This document shows positions 1 through 5,508 of a DNA stretch of 5,508 bases, one piece after another. A program made the translations under genes and the position numbers. The notes below the pieces were generated by a model. The model did no database searches. It saw only the letters and a program-made list of their open reading frames with translations, and had not been told where the DNA came from. Positions within the stretch are counted from its first letter, which is position 1, and each line of letters begins with the position of its first letter. Source of the stretch: Desulfobacterales bacterium (lineage in GTDB: Bacteria > Desulfobacterota > Desulfobacteria > Desulfobacterales > C00003060); the NCBI GenBank assembly GCA_030613145.1, contig JAUWMM010000161.1, forward strand, positions 1 to 5,508, written 5' to 3'.

Positions 1-2696
1 CATCTTACTGTCCTGTATTCATCAAAGATAGCTTCAATGAAGGCCTGTCGTCCACAAAGGCATTGCATATCGACTATCCCCAGGCTATACCGGCTGCCTT
101 CCACGTAGACCCGAGGTTTTGCCTCTTTTTAACAAATCAGGAGTGTAAGCAGTGTGAGAGGGTGTGCGGGGCGCAAGCGATTGATTTTGATCAGCAGGAG
201 ACCTCGCTGGAGGTGGAGATAGGTGCGGTGATACTGGCGCCTGGGTATGAGCCGTTCGACCCTCAGATTAAGGGAACCTATGGGTACAAGCGATTCCCTA
301 ATGTGGTCACAAGTATGGAGTTTGAACGTATCCTTTCTGCCACCGGTCCCTTCAAAGGCCACGTTCGAAGACCTTCAGACGGAAAAGAGCCAGAGAAGAT
401 CGCATGGATTCAGTGTGTTGGTTCCAGGGATCCTTCAGTGGGTCGGGGGTACTGCTCTTCTGTTTGCTGCACCTATGCTATCAAGGAGGCCATGCTGGCC
501 AATGAACATGCGCCTAATGAACTCGATACAGCCATCTTTTATATCGATATAAGAACACACGGCAAGGACTTTGAGAAGTTCTACAACCGGGCTAAATATG
601 ACGTGGGCGTTCGGTTTATCAAGTCTAGGATCGATACAATAGCCCAAGAGGATAAGACCGAGAACCTCATCATCCGATACACTGATGAGGATTCTATGGT
701 GGTTGAAGAGGCATTCGATATGGTGGTGTTGTCGGTCGGTCTTGGGACATCCGATCAGATCAAAGATCTGTCCGCAAGATTGGGTATTGATTTAGATCGT
801 TATGGTTTTTCAGAGACCAGCAGTTTTAGACCGGTCAACACTTCCAGGCCGGGCATTTACGTTTGTGGGGCTTTTCAAGGGCCTAAGGATATTCCTCAAT
901 CCGTGATGGAGGCAAGCGCTTCAGCCGGTGTCGCCTCTGCTGCACTGTCAGAAGTACGTCATACCCTTACCAGAGCGCGGGCCTATCCGGAAGAAAGAGG
1001 CGTGATTGGGAAGGTACCCCGTGTCGGTGTCTTTGTATGCCACTGTGGTATAAATATCGGGGGTGTGGTCCGTATTCAGGAAGTGACTGAATATGCCAGA
1101 GCCCTTCCGCATGTAGTGTGGGCTTCAGACGAACTCTTTGCCTGCTCGGCAGATGTCCAGGAAAAGATCAAGAACCTTATCGAAGAACATAGTCTGAACC
1201 GGGTGGTTGTTGCTTCATGTTCACCGAGGACACATGAGCCGCTATTCAGAGAAACCCTTCGCGAGGCAGGCCTCAATAAGTATCTTTTTGAGATGGCCAA
1301 TATCCGGGATCAGTGTTCGTGGGTTCACATGAATGATCAGGACGAAGCCACGGAAAAGACCAAGGACTTGGTGCGCATGGCTGTGGCCAAGGCCGGCCTC
1401 ATGGAACCATTGGTTGAGCCCAGGGTGTCGGTGACCAAGTCGTGCTTGGTGGTCGGGGGCGGGGTAGCAGGGATGACGAGTGCGTTGAACCTGGCTTGCC
1501 AGGGTTTTGAGGTTCACTTGGTGGAGCGTGGTGACCGCTTGGGTGGCCAGGCATGGAAACTCTATAGGACGTGGAAGAACGAAGAGATACGACCCTATAT
1601 TGAAGACCTGACCCGGCGGATCGAGGAACATGCTTTCGTGCACGTTTATCTGAAGAGCACGGTCAAGGCAGTTTCAGGTTTTGTAGGCAATTTTACATCC
1701 ATAGTCACTGATGGCGAAGGGAATGAGCGAGAGGTGAAGCACGGAGCGACCATTCTGGCCACTGGAGGTGAAGCCTACAAGCCTACTGAATATCTTTATA
1801 CCAATAAAGATCCCGAAGTATATCTTGCCCTGGAACTCGACCGTGAAATTTTCAATGACCCGAACAGATTCAAGGGCATCAATACCGCTGTATTCATCCA
1901 GTGTGTGGGTTCAAGAGAACCGGAAAGGCCGTATTGCAGCAAGATGTGTTGCACCCATTCGATTCAAAGTGCCTTAAAACTGAAGGAGATCAACCCTGAT
2001 ATGGATGTGTACGTCTTGTACCGTGACATCCGTACATATGGCGGCAGGGAAGATATCTACAGAGAGGCCAGGTCTAAAGGGATCGTCTTCATTCGCTATA
2101 AATTGGAGGAAAAACCGTGCGTTGAGCGTCAAAACGGTAAACTGAAGGTCAAGGTGAAGGATCAGGCTTTGAAATGCCGAATTGAAATTGAAGCGGACAT
2201 CTTGACCCTTGCCTCGGCTATTGTCCCTTGCAGTGATAATGAGGTGTTGTCAAGGCTCTACAAAGCTCCATTGAATCAGGAGGGCTTCTTTTTGGAGGCC
2301 CATATCAAGTTGAGGCCGGTCGATTTTGCCACAGATGGTATTTTCATGGCAGGCCTCGCACATTATCCAAAGCCTATTGACGAAACGATTGCCCAGGCCC
2401 AGGCGGCAGCCGCCAGAGCAGGGGCAATTCTTTCTCAGGATTCGATCGTTCCCGAGGGGATCATCGCCCGGGTGAATGAGGAGGCTTGTCGTGGGTGCGG
2501 CCTTTGTGTGGCGCTTTGCCCCTTTGAAGCCTTGAGGATTGTGGATACAGATAATGGGCGAAAGGCTCAAGTCATCGATGTAGCTTGCAAGGGGTGCGGC
2601 GTGTGCGCAGCCACCTGTTATCGGCATGCCGTTAATATCAACGCCTTTACCGATGAGCAGTTAGAATCGCAAATTGAGGCTTTCTTGAGCAAATAG
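1..2696 (+). CDS. hdrA: Tandem HdrA-like heterodisulfide reductase subunit A, 5' end cut by window
   Basis: This is a cytoplasmic flavo-iron-sulfur electron-transfer subunit, the HdrA hub that links HdrBC-type partners to ferredoxin, hydrogenase or formate/NADH modules. The frame is open from position 3, and residues before the first TTG (63) match HdrA (YCPV, FNEGLS), so TTG 63 is not the start. Two HdrA copies are fused. Copy 1 (its FAD Rossmann part lies off the window) has a four-Cys insert at 120-167 (FCLF, CKQCERVC), IQCVGSRD at 408-431 and YCSSVCC at 450-470. A joining HdrA N-terminal region carries CHCG (1038-1049) and ASCSPRTHEPLF (about 1212-1247). Copy 2 has the FAD motif VVGGGVAGM (about 1449-1475), IQCVGSRE (about 1896-1919) and YCSKMCC (about 1932-1952), but no four-Cys insert. 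Two ferredoxin clusters close the protein: CRGCGLCVALCP (2487-2522) and CKGCGVCAATC (2586-2618). 897 residues are visible; I infer roughly 200 are missing. Related fused proteins include BamE of class II benzoyl-CoA reductase, so the exact complex is open. Confidence 0.93.
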   Translation, partial: SYCPVFIKDSFNEGLSSTKALHIDYPQAIPAAFHVDPRFCLFLTNQECKQCERVCGAQAIDFDQQETSLEVEIGAVILAPGYEPFDPQIKGTYGYKRFPNVVTSMEFERILSATGPFKGHVRRPSDGKEPEKIAWIQCVGSRDPSVGRGYCSSVCCTYAIKEAMLANEHAPNELDTAIFYIDIRTHGKDFEKFYNRAKYDVGVRFIKSRIDTIAQEDKTENLIIRYTDEDSMVVEEAFDMVVLSVGLGTSDQIKDLSARLGIDLDRYGFSETSSFRPVNTSRPGIYVCGAFQGPKDIPQSVMEASASAGVASAALSEVRHTLTRARAYPEERGVIGKVPRVGVFVCHCGINIGGVVRIQEVTEYARALPHVVWASDELFACSADVQEKIKNLIEEHSLNRVVVASCSPRTHEPLFRETLREAGLNKYLFEMANIRDQCSWVHMNDQDEATEKTKDLVRMAVAKAGLMEPLVEPRVSVTKSCLVVGGGVAGMTSALNLACQGFEVHLVERGDRLGGQAWKLYRTWKNEEIRPYIEDLTRRIEEHAFVHVYLKSTVKAVSGFVGNFTSIVTDGEGNEREVKHGATILATGGEAYKPTEYLYTNKDPEVYLALELDREIFNDPNRFKGINTAVFIQCVGSREPERPYCSKMCCTHSIQSALKLKEINPDMDVYVLYRDIRTYGGREDIYREARSKGIVFIRYKLEEKPCVERQNGKLKVKVKDQALKCRIEIEADILTLASAIVPCSDNEVLSRLYKAPLNQEGFFLEAHIKLRPVDFATDGIFMAGLAHYPKPIDETIAQAQAAAARAGAILSQDSIVPEGIIARVNEEACRGCGLCVALCPFEALRIVDTDNGRKAQVIDVACKGCGVCAATCYRHAVNINAFTDEQLESQIEAFLSK

Positions 2697-2700
2697 AATG

Positions 2701-2754
2701 CCTTAGTCCTTCGATTCATAAATTCGATGACGAATTTATTACTCAGGACTTAGG
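2701..2754. terminator. Nested hairpin between convergent genes, possible bidirectional terminator
   Basis: A perfect 9-bp stem, ATAAATTCG (2718-2726) and CGAATTTAT (2731-2739), closes on an ATGA loop. An outer stem, CCTTAGTCCT (2701-2710) against AGGACTTAGG (2745-2754), pairs with one mismatch. The structure starts four bases after the hdrA stop and includes the stop codon of the convergent gene (2750-2752). This placement suits a shared terminator. There is no immediate U-tract on either strand (a TTTTT run on + starts only at 2762), so intrinsic termination is inferred. Confidence 0.5.
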
Positions 2755-3163
2755 AAGCTGCTTTTTGAGCTGTTGCGGGGGCAGCCTTACCCACCTTGCG
2801 CCTCCGCACTATAGGAAGTTCAGTGACCTCCTTGTGGGAATAATCCAAGGCCTTTTTGCCATCCAGCAGGGCCAATAGCAGGCCCTCTTCCCTGCAACGG
2901 CCTTCGTGTGCGCACTTATTACGGCTGCGCTCAAAGTAGTACAGTGGTGCCAGGCAATTAAATGCGGTGATGTGGACGGTATCTTCGGTTCGGTCATCCC
3001 CGTATGCGATTTTTTTCTTGCCACGAAGAATTTCCTTGCCAAGTGCCAAGTCCGGGCAACTTTCTCCAAAGCGCGCACATTTAGAGCAATGTTCAAAAAA
3101 TTTGAGGGGAGCCCGACATCCAAACTCCAATACACTGATATTCTTGGCAATTTTTTTAGCCAT
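2750..3163 (-). CDS. Cysteine-rich protein with a duplicated Cys-APL-FFE module, function unknown
   Basis: I do not recognise a named family for this 137-residue protein. It is built from two copies of one module. Copy 1 (about 14-54) reads C16-x-APL-x-FFE, then C26, C29, C36 and ends LRGKKKIAY. Copy 2 (about 68-108) reads C70-x-APL-x-YFE, then C84, C90 and ends LDGKKALDY. The counterpart of C26 is absent in copy 2, where H86 lies nearby. The conserved cysteines suggest a zinc or iron-sulfur site; this is inference. The tail (120-137) is rich in Arg, Lys and Ala (RRRKVGK) and looks disordered and basic. No signal peptide or membrane segment is visible, so it is probably cytoplasmic. The ATG start is preceded by AAGGAG with a six-base spacer, and a promoter lies upstream. 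The gene converges on hdrA and is not co-transcribed with it. Confidence 0.85.
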   Translation of the reverse strand: MAKKIAKNISVLEFGCRAPLKFFEHCSKCARFGESCPDLALGKEILRGKKKIAYGDDRTEDTVHITAFNCLAPLYYFERSRNKCAHEGRCREEGLLLALLDGKKALDYSHKEVTELPIVRRRKVGKAAPATAQKAAS

Positions 3164-3169
3164 TGTTTT

Positions 3170-3175
3170 CTCCTT
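3170..3175 (-). promoter_or_regulatory. Ribosome binding site of the cysteine-rich gene
   Basis: On the minus strand AAGGAG lies six bases before the ATG at 3163-3161. This strong Shine-Dalgarno match fixes the start and supports the gene as real over the overlapping frames on both strands. Confidence 0.8.
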
Positions 3176-3247
3176 TGTCGATTTTCCTTTTTCTAAGGGT
3201 TGTGGCCACTTCTACATCGACATAACCATTAATCTTATCGGTTTGAT

Positions 3248-3276
3248 GTCATACATACTTAAATATATTTTGTCAA
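3248..3276 (-). promoter_or_regulatory. Sigma-70-type promoter of the cysteine-rich gene
   Basis: On the minus strand a perfect -35 box TTGACA (3276-3271) is followed by a 17-base AT-rich spacer and a -10-like TATGAC (3253-3248, four of six consensus bases). Transcription would start near 3241, giving a leader of about 78 bases. The spacer contains the 10-bp palindrome AAATATATTT (3261-3270). A second 10-bp palindrome, CTAATATTAG (3288-3297), lies just upstream of the -35 box. Either could be an operator, or simply AT-rich chance. Confidence 0.6.
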
Positions 3277-3394
3277 CATGAGTTGTACTAATATTAGCGG
3301 CACCGATTTATTTTTCACCCGATGGAGGAGCTTGCCTGTGTCAAAATAAGAGCAAAATTTGACGGAAGATAATCTTATGGCTAATAAAGTTGGT

Positions 3395-3514
3395 CTCGTA
3401 AAAAGTCATGATTCGTCATGCCGGACTTGATCCGGCATCCAGAACGTGTTGATTTTACTGGATTCCGGCTTTCGCCGGAATGACAAAAAATGATGTTTTT
3501 TTACTTTTTACGAG
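3395..3514. mobile_element. MITE-like palindromic element with 12-bp terminal inverted repeats
   Basis: The ends are the perfect inverted repeats CTCGTAAAAAGT (3395-3406) and ACTTTTTACGAG (3503-3514). Inside are two GC-rich hairpins: ATGCCGGA/TCCGGCAT (3418-3425, 3431-3438) and ATTCCGGC/GCCGGAAT (3462-3469, 3474-3481). The two hairpin arms are also imperfect inverted copies of each other, running from GTCAT (3415) to ATGAC (3484) with ATCCAG (3437-3442) facing CTGGAT (3458-3463). The element codes for nothing and is flanked by the direct repeat AATAAAG (3383-3389 and 3521-3527), a possible 7-bp target duplication. From memory, similar GTCATTCCGGC palindromes are scattered in many Desulfobacterota genomes. 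A non-autonomous transposon relic or a REP-type repeat both fit. Confidence 0.7.
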
Positions 3515-3587
3515 TTTGTCAATAAAGGATTCGAAAATAAATGCGTTTATCGGTTGGCTGAGGAGATAGCAGGTCTTGTTTTAGATT

Positions 3588-3665
3588 GGATGCTGGGTCC
3601 TTAATTCTTGATACTGGATGTGTGGTTCTTGATTCTTGATTCCGGTTTATCCAGTATCCAGCATC
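3588..3665. repeat. Inverted and short direct repeat cluster
   Basis: GATGCTGG (3589-3596) is inverted as CCAGCATC (3658-3665), and ATACTGGAT (3611-3619) is inverted as ATCCAGTAT (3649-3657). On the right the two arms touch; on the left they are separated by 14 bases. TTCTTGAT occurs three times (3605-3612, 3626-3633, 3633-3640). The block is non-coding and resembles a decayed intergenic repeat. It might also fold in the transcript running off the regulator gene. Confidence 0.5.
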
Positions 3666-3701
3666 TGTAACAAGTATAAAATGAGCAGGTCACATAACAT
3701 A

Positions 3702-3736
3702 GACAATCTTTTGTCGATGTTGCGGCGCTAAGCGCC
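3702..3736 (-). terminator. Weak hairpins after the regulator gene
   Basis: Just past the regulator stop on the minus strand are a short GC hairpin, GGCGC/GCGCC with a three-base loop (3724-3736), and a second one, GACAA/TTGTC (3702-3715). Neither is followed by a clear T-run, so this is at best a weak terminator. Confidence 0.3.
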
Positions 3737-3741
3737 TAAGG

Positions 3742-5043
3742 CTATTTTGATTTTATCCATAGTAATCTTGCCACATTGGGGCCTGGGTTTCTCCATTGAC
3801 TCGGCATCTCGGAGGCGAGATAGATCACATCCCCTGACCGGACCGTATAAGTGGCTTTCTTAAGGGACATTCTGAGTTTGCCGGAAAGGAGATAGCCCAT
3901 CTCATCGCCCTTGTGGATGAAAAAATGGGTGGGAAGATCGCGATTGGGTTCGATGTCAATTATATAGGGTTCCATCTTCCCCTCAAAATCGGGGGGCGTT
4001 AAGAGTTTCCCTTCCATGGAACCTTTGGGCAGGTCGGGGAAACCTACGCTCACGGCGTCAGCCATGGGGAAAATGATCCTTTTTTCCAACTCAATGGCCT
4101 GTTGAAACAGGGAAGTGATATCCACCGAAAGTACTTCGGCCATCTTCAATAAGGCGGGCAAAGAAGGATAGATAATGTTGGCTTCTACTTGGGAGACTGT
4201 GCTGGGTGTTACCCCTACCAATGTTGCCAGCTCTGCCTGGGAAAGGCCCCTCTTGATACGAAGTTCTTTTATGCGCAGACCGAGGTTCAACTGTCCACGG
4301 CCACGCTTTTCCATATCAAAGGTGATCGTGAGGTCCTTGGTCCAGTAGCGATAGGGGGCCTGTGTATCTTCAGTGCCACGGTGTTCGGCTTTGACGATCG
4401 TCAGAGTTGTAGTCCCCCTCTTTATGGTTAGGTTGATGGCTACCTGTGCAATCTGATTTATCTGAGCCCTAAGTTGTTGTGAGTGGGCCAACTTTTCCAT
4501 GATCCAGTAAGCGATTGTATCCAACTCATAGAGCCGGGGGCAGGAATGTGAATAAAATGTGAGAATAGCCTCTTCTCCTCCCCAGATTTCCTGCATGCCG
4601 GTCATGCTTTCGAATATCAGGCAAACATCTCCTTTTAGCATTGTTTCAAGTACAGCGTAGAGAGTCTCTATGACAAATTCCATATCCCGGGGCTTGTCGA
4701 TCATCTTAACGTGACATAGCTGTTCAGGGTCTGGCTCTTCATAGAATTTCGTGAAGATTGAACTGCCGGCCCCTTTGCCGTAAGTGAAGCCGTCTAAGAT
4801 GGTGAGATCCGGGCTTTCAGCCAGGTGTCCCAGTTTGTCAAGAAGGTTTTTGGGAGAGCGATCAAAGCTGATGTATATGACCGGCTTTTGCAGGGACAGG
4901 GAAGTTTCTAGAAAGTTTAGACAAAAAGCTGAGGCTAGATTACCCGCATCATCGTGCCAGACCACGTTGTCGCCAATGAAAAGTCCGCCCAGAAGGCGAT
5001 CCAGCTGGCCAACTCCAGAGCTAACACGTGTTTTTTTATGCAC
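3742..5043 (-). CDS. KaiC-like / XRE helix-turn-helix / cupin transcriptional regulator
   Basis: This 433-residue protein is a probable cytoplasmic DNA-binding regulator. Residues about 8-245 resemble a RecA/KaiC-fold domain (SSGVGQLDRLLGGLFIGDN at the start, a CLIFESM strand at the Walker B position, 141-147). Where a GxxGxGKT/S loop is expected it reads WHDDAGNLA (29-37), so ATP hydrolysis is doubtful. Residues about 255-314 form an XRE-type helix-turn-helix (RIKELRIKRGLSQAELA, then GVTPSTVSQVE). Residues about 365-432 form a cupin with H377 and E381 in motif 1 and GDVIYL...NPG in motif 2. The motif 2 metal histidine is Gln416, which suggests ligand sensing rather than catalysis. The start is GTG, with AAGG nine bases upstream. 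An in-frame TGA lies four codons before it, and later starts would cut the first domain. Target genes are not visible; autoregulation, or control of neighbouring redox genes, is conjecture. Confidence 0.9.
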   Translation of the reverse strand: MHKKTRVSSGVGQLDRLLGGLFIGDNVVWHDDAGNLASAFCLNFLETSLSLQKPVIYISFDRSPKNLLDKLGHLAESPDLTILDGFTYGKGAGSSIFTKFYEEPDPEQLCHVKMIDKPRDMEFVIETLYAVLETMLKGDVCLIFESMTGMQEIWGGEEAILTFYSHSCPRLYELDTIAYWIMEKLAHSQQLRAQINQIAQVAINLTIKRGTTTLTIVKAEHRGTEDTQAPYRYWTKDLTITFDMEKRGRGQLNLGLRIKELRIKRGLSQAELATLVGVTPSTVSQVEANIIYPSLPALLKMAEVLSVDITSLFQQAIELEKRIIFPMADAVSVGFPDLPKGSMEGKLLTPPDFEGKMEPYIIDIEPNRDLPTHFFIHKGDEMGYLLSGKLRMSLKKATYTVRSGDVIYLASEMPSQWRNPGPNVARLLWIKSK

Positions 5044-5087
5044 TGTAAAATACCTTCATTCGGACCAAGGGGTCATTTAACGCCCTT
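5036..5087 (-). promoter_or_regulatory. Leader with two tiny overlapping reading frames before the regulator
   Basis: On the minus strand AAGGG (5087-5083) sits six bases before an ATG (5076-5074) that encodes MTPWSE and stops at TGA (5058-5056). That stop overlaps a second ATG (5059-5057) encoding MKVFYSA, whose TAA (5038-5036) lies inside the regulator gene and overlaps its GTG start in another frame. The chain would allow translational coupling, but frames this short often arise by chance. Confidence 0.25.
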
Positions 5088-5119
5088 GATTCTAGTGTGC
5101 CGAGTTGAGGCTTTTTGTG

Positions 5120-5148
5120 AGGCTATCGAACCAGACTGTGGGTGTCAA
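5120..5148 (-). promoter_or_regulatory. Possible promoter of the regulator gene
   Basis: A perfect -35 TTGACA (5148-5143, minus strand) is followed 17 bases later by TAGCCT, which matches only three of six -10 bases. The position, about 75-105 bases before the GTG, is sensible. The poor -10 means it is either activator-dependent or not a promoter. Read-through from the AAA+ gene is the alternative. Confidence 0.3.
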
Positions 5149-5183
5149 GCCCAAAGAAGCCGATCTTTCCAATAAGAATCTCT

Positions 5184-5198
5184 CGGCATGCTCTGCCG
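5184..5198 (-). terminator. Weak hairpin after the AAA+ gene
   Basis: CGGCA and TGCCG form a 5-bp stem with a five-base loop, 27 bases beyond the AAA+ stop. The following minus-strand sequence (AGATTCTTATT) is only partly T-rich. Termination here would be incomplete. Confidence 0.25.
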
Positions 5199-5224
5199 GA
5201 CAATGTGTATTGGGATATGGATGG

Positions 5225-5508
5225 TCAAGTTCTGGTATAGGCCACGGTGTCCTGACAAAATTCCTCGATCATCTCATCAGTCAGCGAAGGACGGATCTGC
5301 CCCACGATTTCAGCAAAGGTGTCTGTCGTCACTTTGTAATCTTGCTTGCTGGCGTGTTCACGCTCAAAGGCCAACTGAGCCACCTTCTGGAAAAGATACT
5401 CAAGATCGGCCGGCGTGAAACGAGACGTTAAGGTTACGACTCGATCAAGATCGATATCTCCTGTGTTGATGGTCGACAGGTGCTGTTTTATTATGGTCTG
5501 TCTGCCCT
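5225..5508 (-). CDS. AAA+ ATPase, C-terminal lid fragment (5' end cut by window)
   Basis: The minus-strand frame is open from the right edge (first full codon 5506-5504) to TGA at 5227-5225, giving 93 residues with no start codon needed inside the window. It begins GRQTIIKQHLSTI and continues with SRFTPADLEYLFQKVAQLA, matching the small helical lid of classical AAA+ ATPases. PADLE corresponds to the sensor-2 GADL region of FtsH/CDC48-like proteins. The end (IRPSLTDEMIEEF, then QDTVAYTR) resembles the conserved tail of CDC48/p97-type AAA+ proteins. The Walker A and B and arginine-finger parts lie off the window, so substrate and function cannot be told. Protein remodelling or unfolding is the family's usual role. 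It is co-oriented with the regulator, with a 181-base gap. Confidence 0.85.
   Translation of the reverse strand, partial: GRQTIIKQHLSTINTGDIDLDRVVTLTSRFTPADLEYLFQKVAQLAFEREHASKQDYKVTTDTFAEIVGQIRPSLTDEMIEEFCQDTVAYTRT

Larger units (their letters stand above)
3164..3741. other. Intergenic region without a convincing gene
   Basis: This 578-base gap between two minus-strand genes holds the leader and promoter of the cysteine-rich gene on its left, the MITE-like element in the middle and the repeat cluster on its right. Both strands have only short frames without good ribosome sites (for example a 16-codon ATG frame beginning with MEELAC near 3322). The stretches 3300-3394 and 3528-3587 show nothing I can name. 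Confidence 0.6.

Noticed and set aside
63..65. TTG as the start codon of the HdrA gene
   Set aside because: The frame continues to the window edge with HdrA-typical residues (YCPV, FNEGLS) and there is no spaced ribosome site before the TTG.
3202..3235. GTGGCCAC palindrome and a five-codon ATG frame in the leader of the cysteine-rich gene
   Set aside because: An 8-bp palindrome and a mini-frame without a ribosome site are both expected by chance in a leader of this size.
2809..3281. Overlapping frames on both strands within and upstream of the cysteine-rich gene (2809-3150 minus, 2906-3196 plus, 2967-3281 plus)
   Set aside because: The 2750-3163 minus frame has a strong ribosome site, a promoter and an internal protein repeat. 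The others lack ribosome sites and show no recognisable protein pattern.
3359..3388. Plus-strand promoter-like pair TTGACG and TAATAA with a 17-base spacer
   Set aside because: No plus-strand gene follows; it leads only into the MITE-like element, and AT-rich DNA gives such matches by chance.
3395..3514. CRISPR array or a simple intrinsic terminator
   Set aside because: There are no regularly spaced direct repeats, and the paired hairpins with terminal inverted repeats fit a mobile or REP-type element better. No coding region ends next to it.
5105..5431. Plus-strand frames of 108 and 76 codons at the right end
   Set aside because: They lie antisense to the AAA+ C-terminus, which has clear family motifs; their own translations show none.

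Overview
The window reads as bacterial chromosome, most likely from a Desulfobacterota-type anaerobe (sulfate reducer or syntroph). That placement is inferred from a long tandem HdrA protein, the KaiC-like/XRE/cupin regulator architecture, and a GC-rich palindromic intergenic repeat of a style I associate with these genomes. No rRNA or other taxonomic marker is present.

Layout. (1) From the left edge to 2696 on the + strand is the 3' part of a large heterodisulfide-reductase A-like flavo-iron-sulfur protein. Its reading frame is open from position 3, so its start lies outside the window. (2) A nested hairpin at 2701-2754 separates it from a convergent - strand gene (2750-3163). That gene encodes a 137-residue cysteine-rich protein built from two copies of one module; I cannot assign it to a named family. 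It has a clear Shine-Dalgarno sequence and a good sigma-70-type promoter. (3) The gap 3164-3741 has no gene. It holds that promoter, a MITE-like element with 12-bp terminal inverted repeats (3395-3514) and a second inverted/direct repeat cluster (3588-3665). (4) Positions 3742-5043 on the - strand encode a 433-residue regulator: a RecA/KaiC-like N-terminal domain without a recognisable P-loop lysine, a central XRE helix-turn-helix and a C-terminal cupin. (5) After a 181-bp gap, the right edge carries the C-terminal 93 codons of an AAA+ ATPase on the - strand.

How they may work together. The HdrA protein is expected to be the flavin hub of a cytoplasmic electron-transfer (probably electron-bifurcating) complex whose partners should lie to the left. 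The regulator looks like a sensor that couples a ligand-binding cupin, and perhaps a nucleotide-like ligand, to DNA binding. Nothing in the window shows its targets. HdrA and the cysteine-rich gene converge, so they are not in one operon. The AAA+ gene and the regulator are co-oriented and could share a transcript. The most unusual items are the duplicated cysteine module, the degenerate KaiC-like regulator with two tiny overlapping reading frames ahead of its GTG start, and the MITE-like element.
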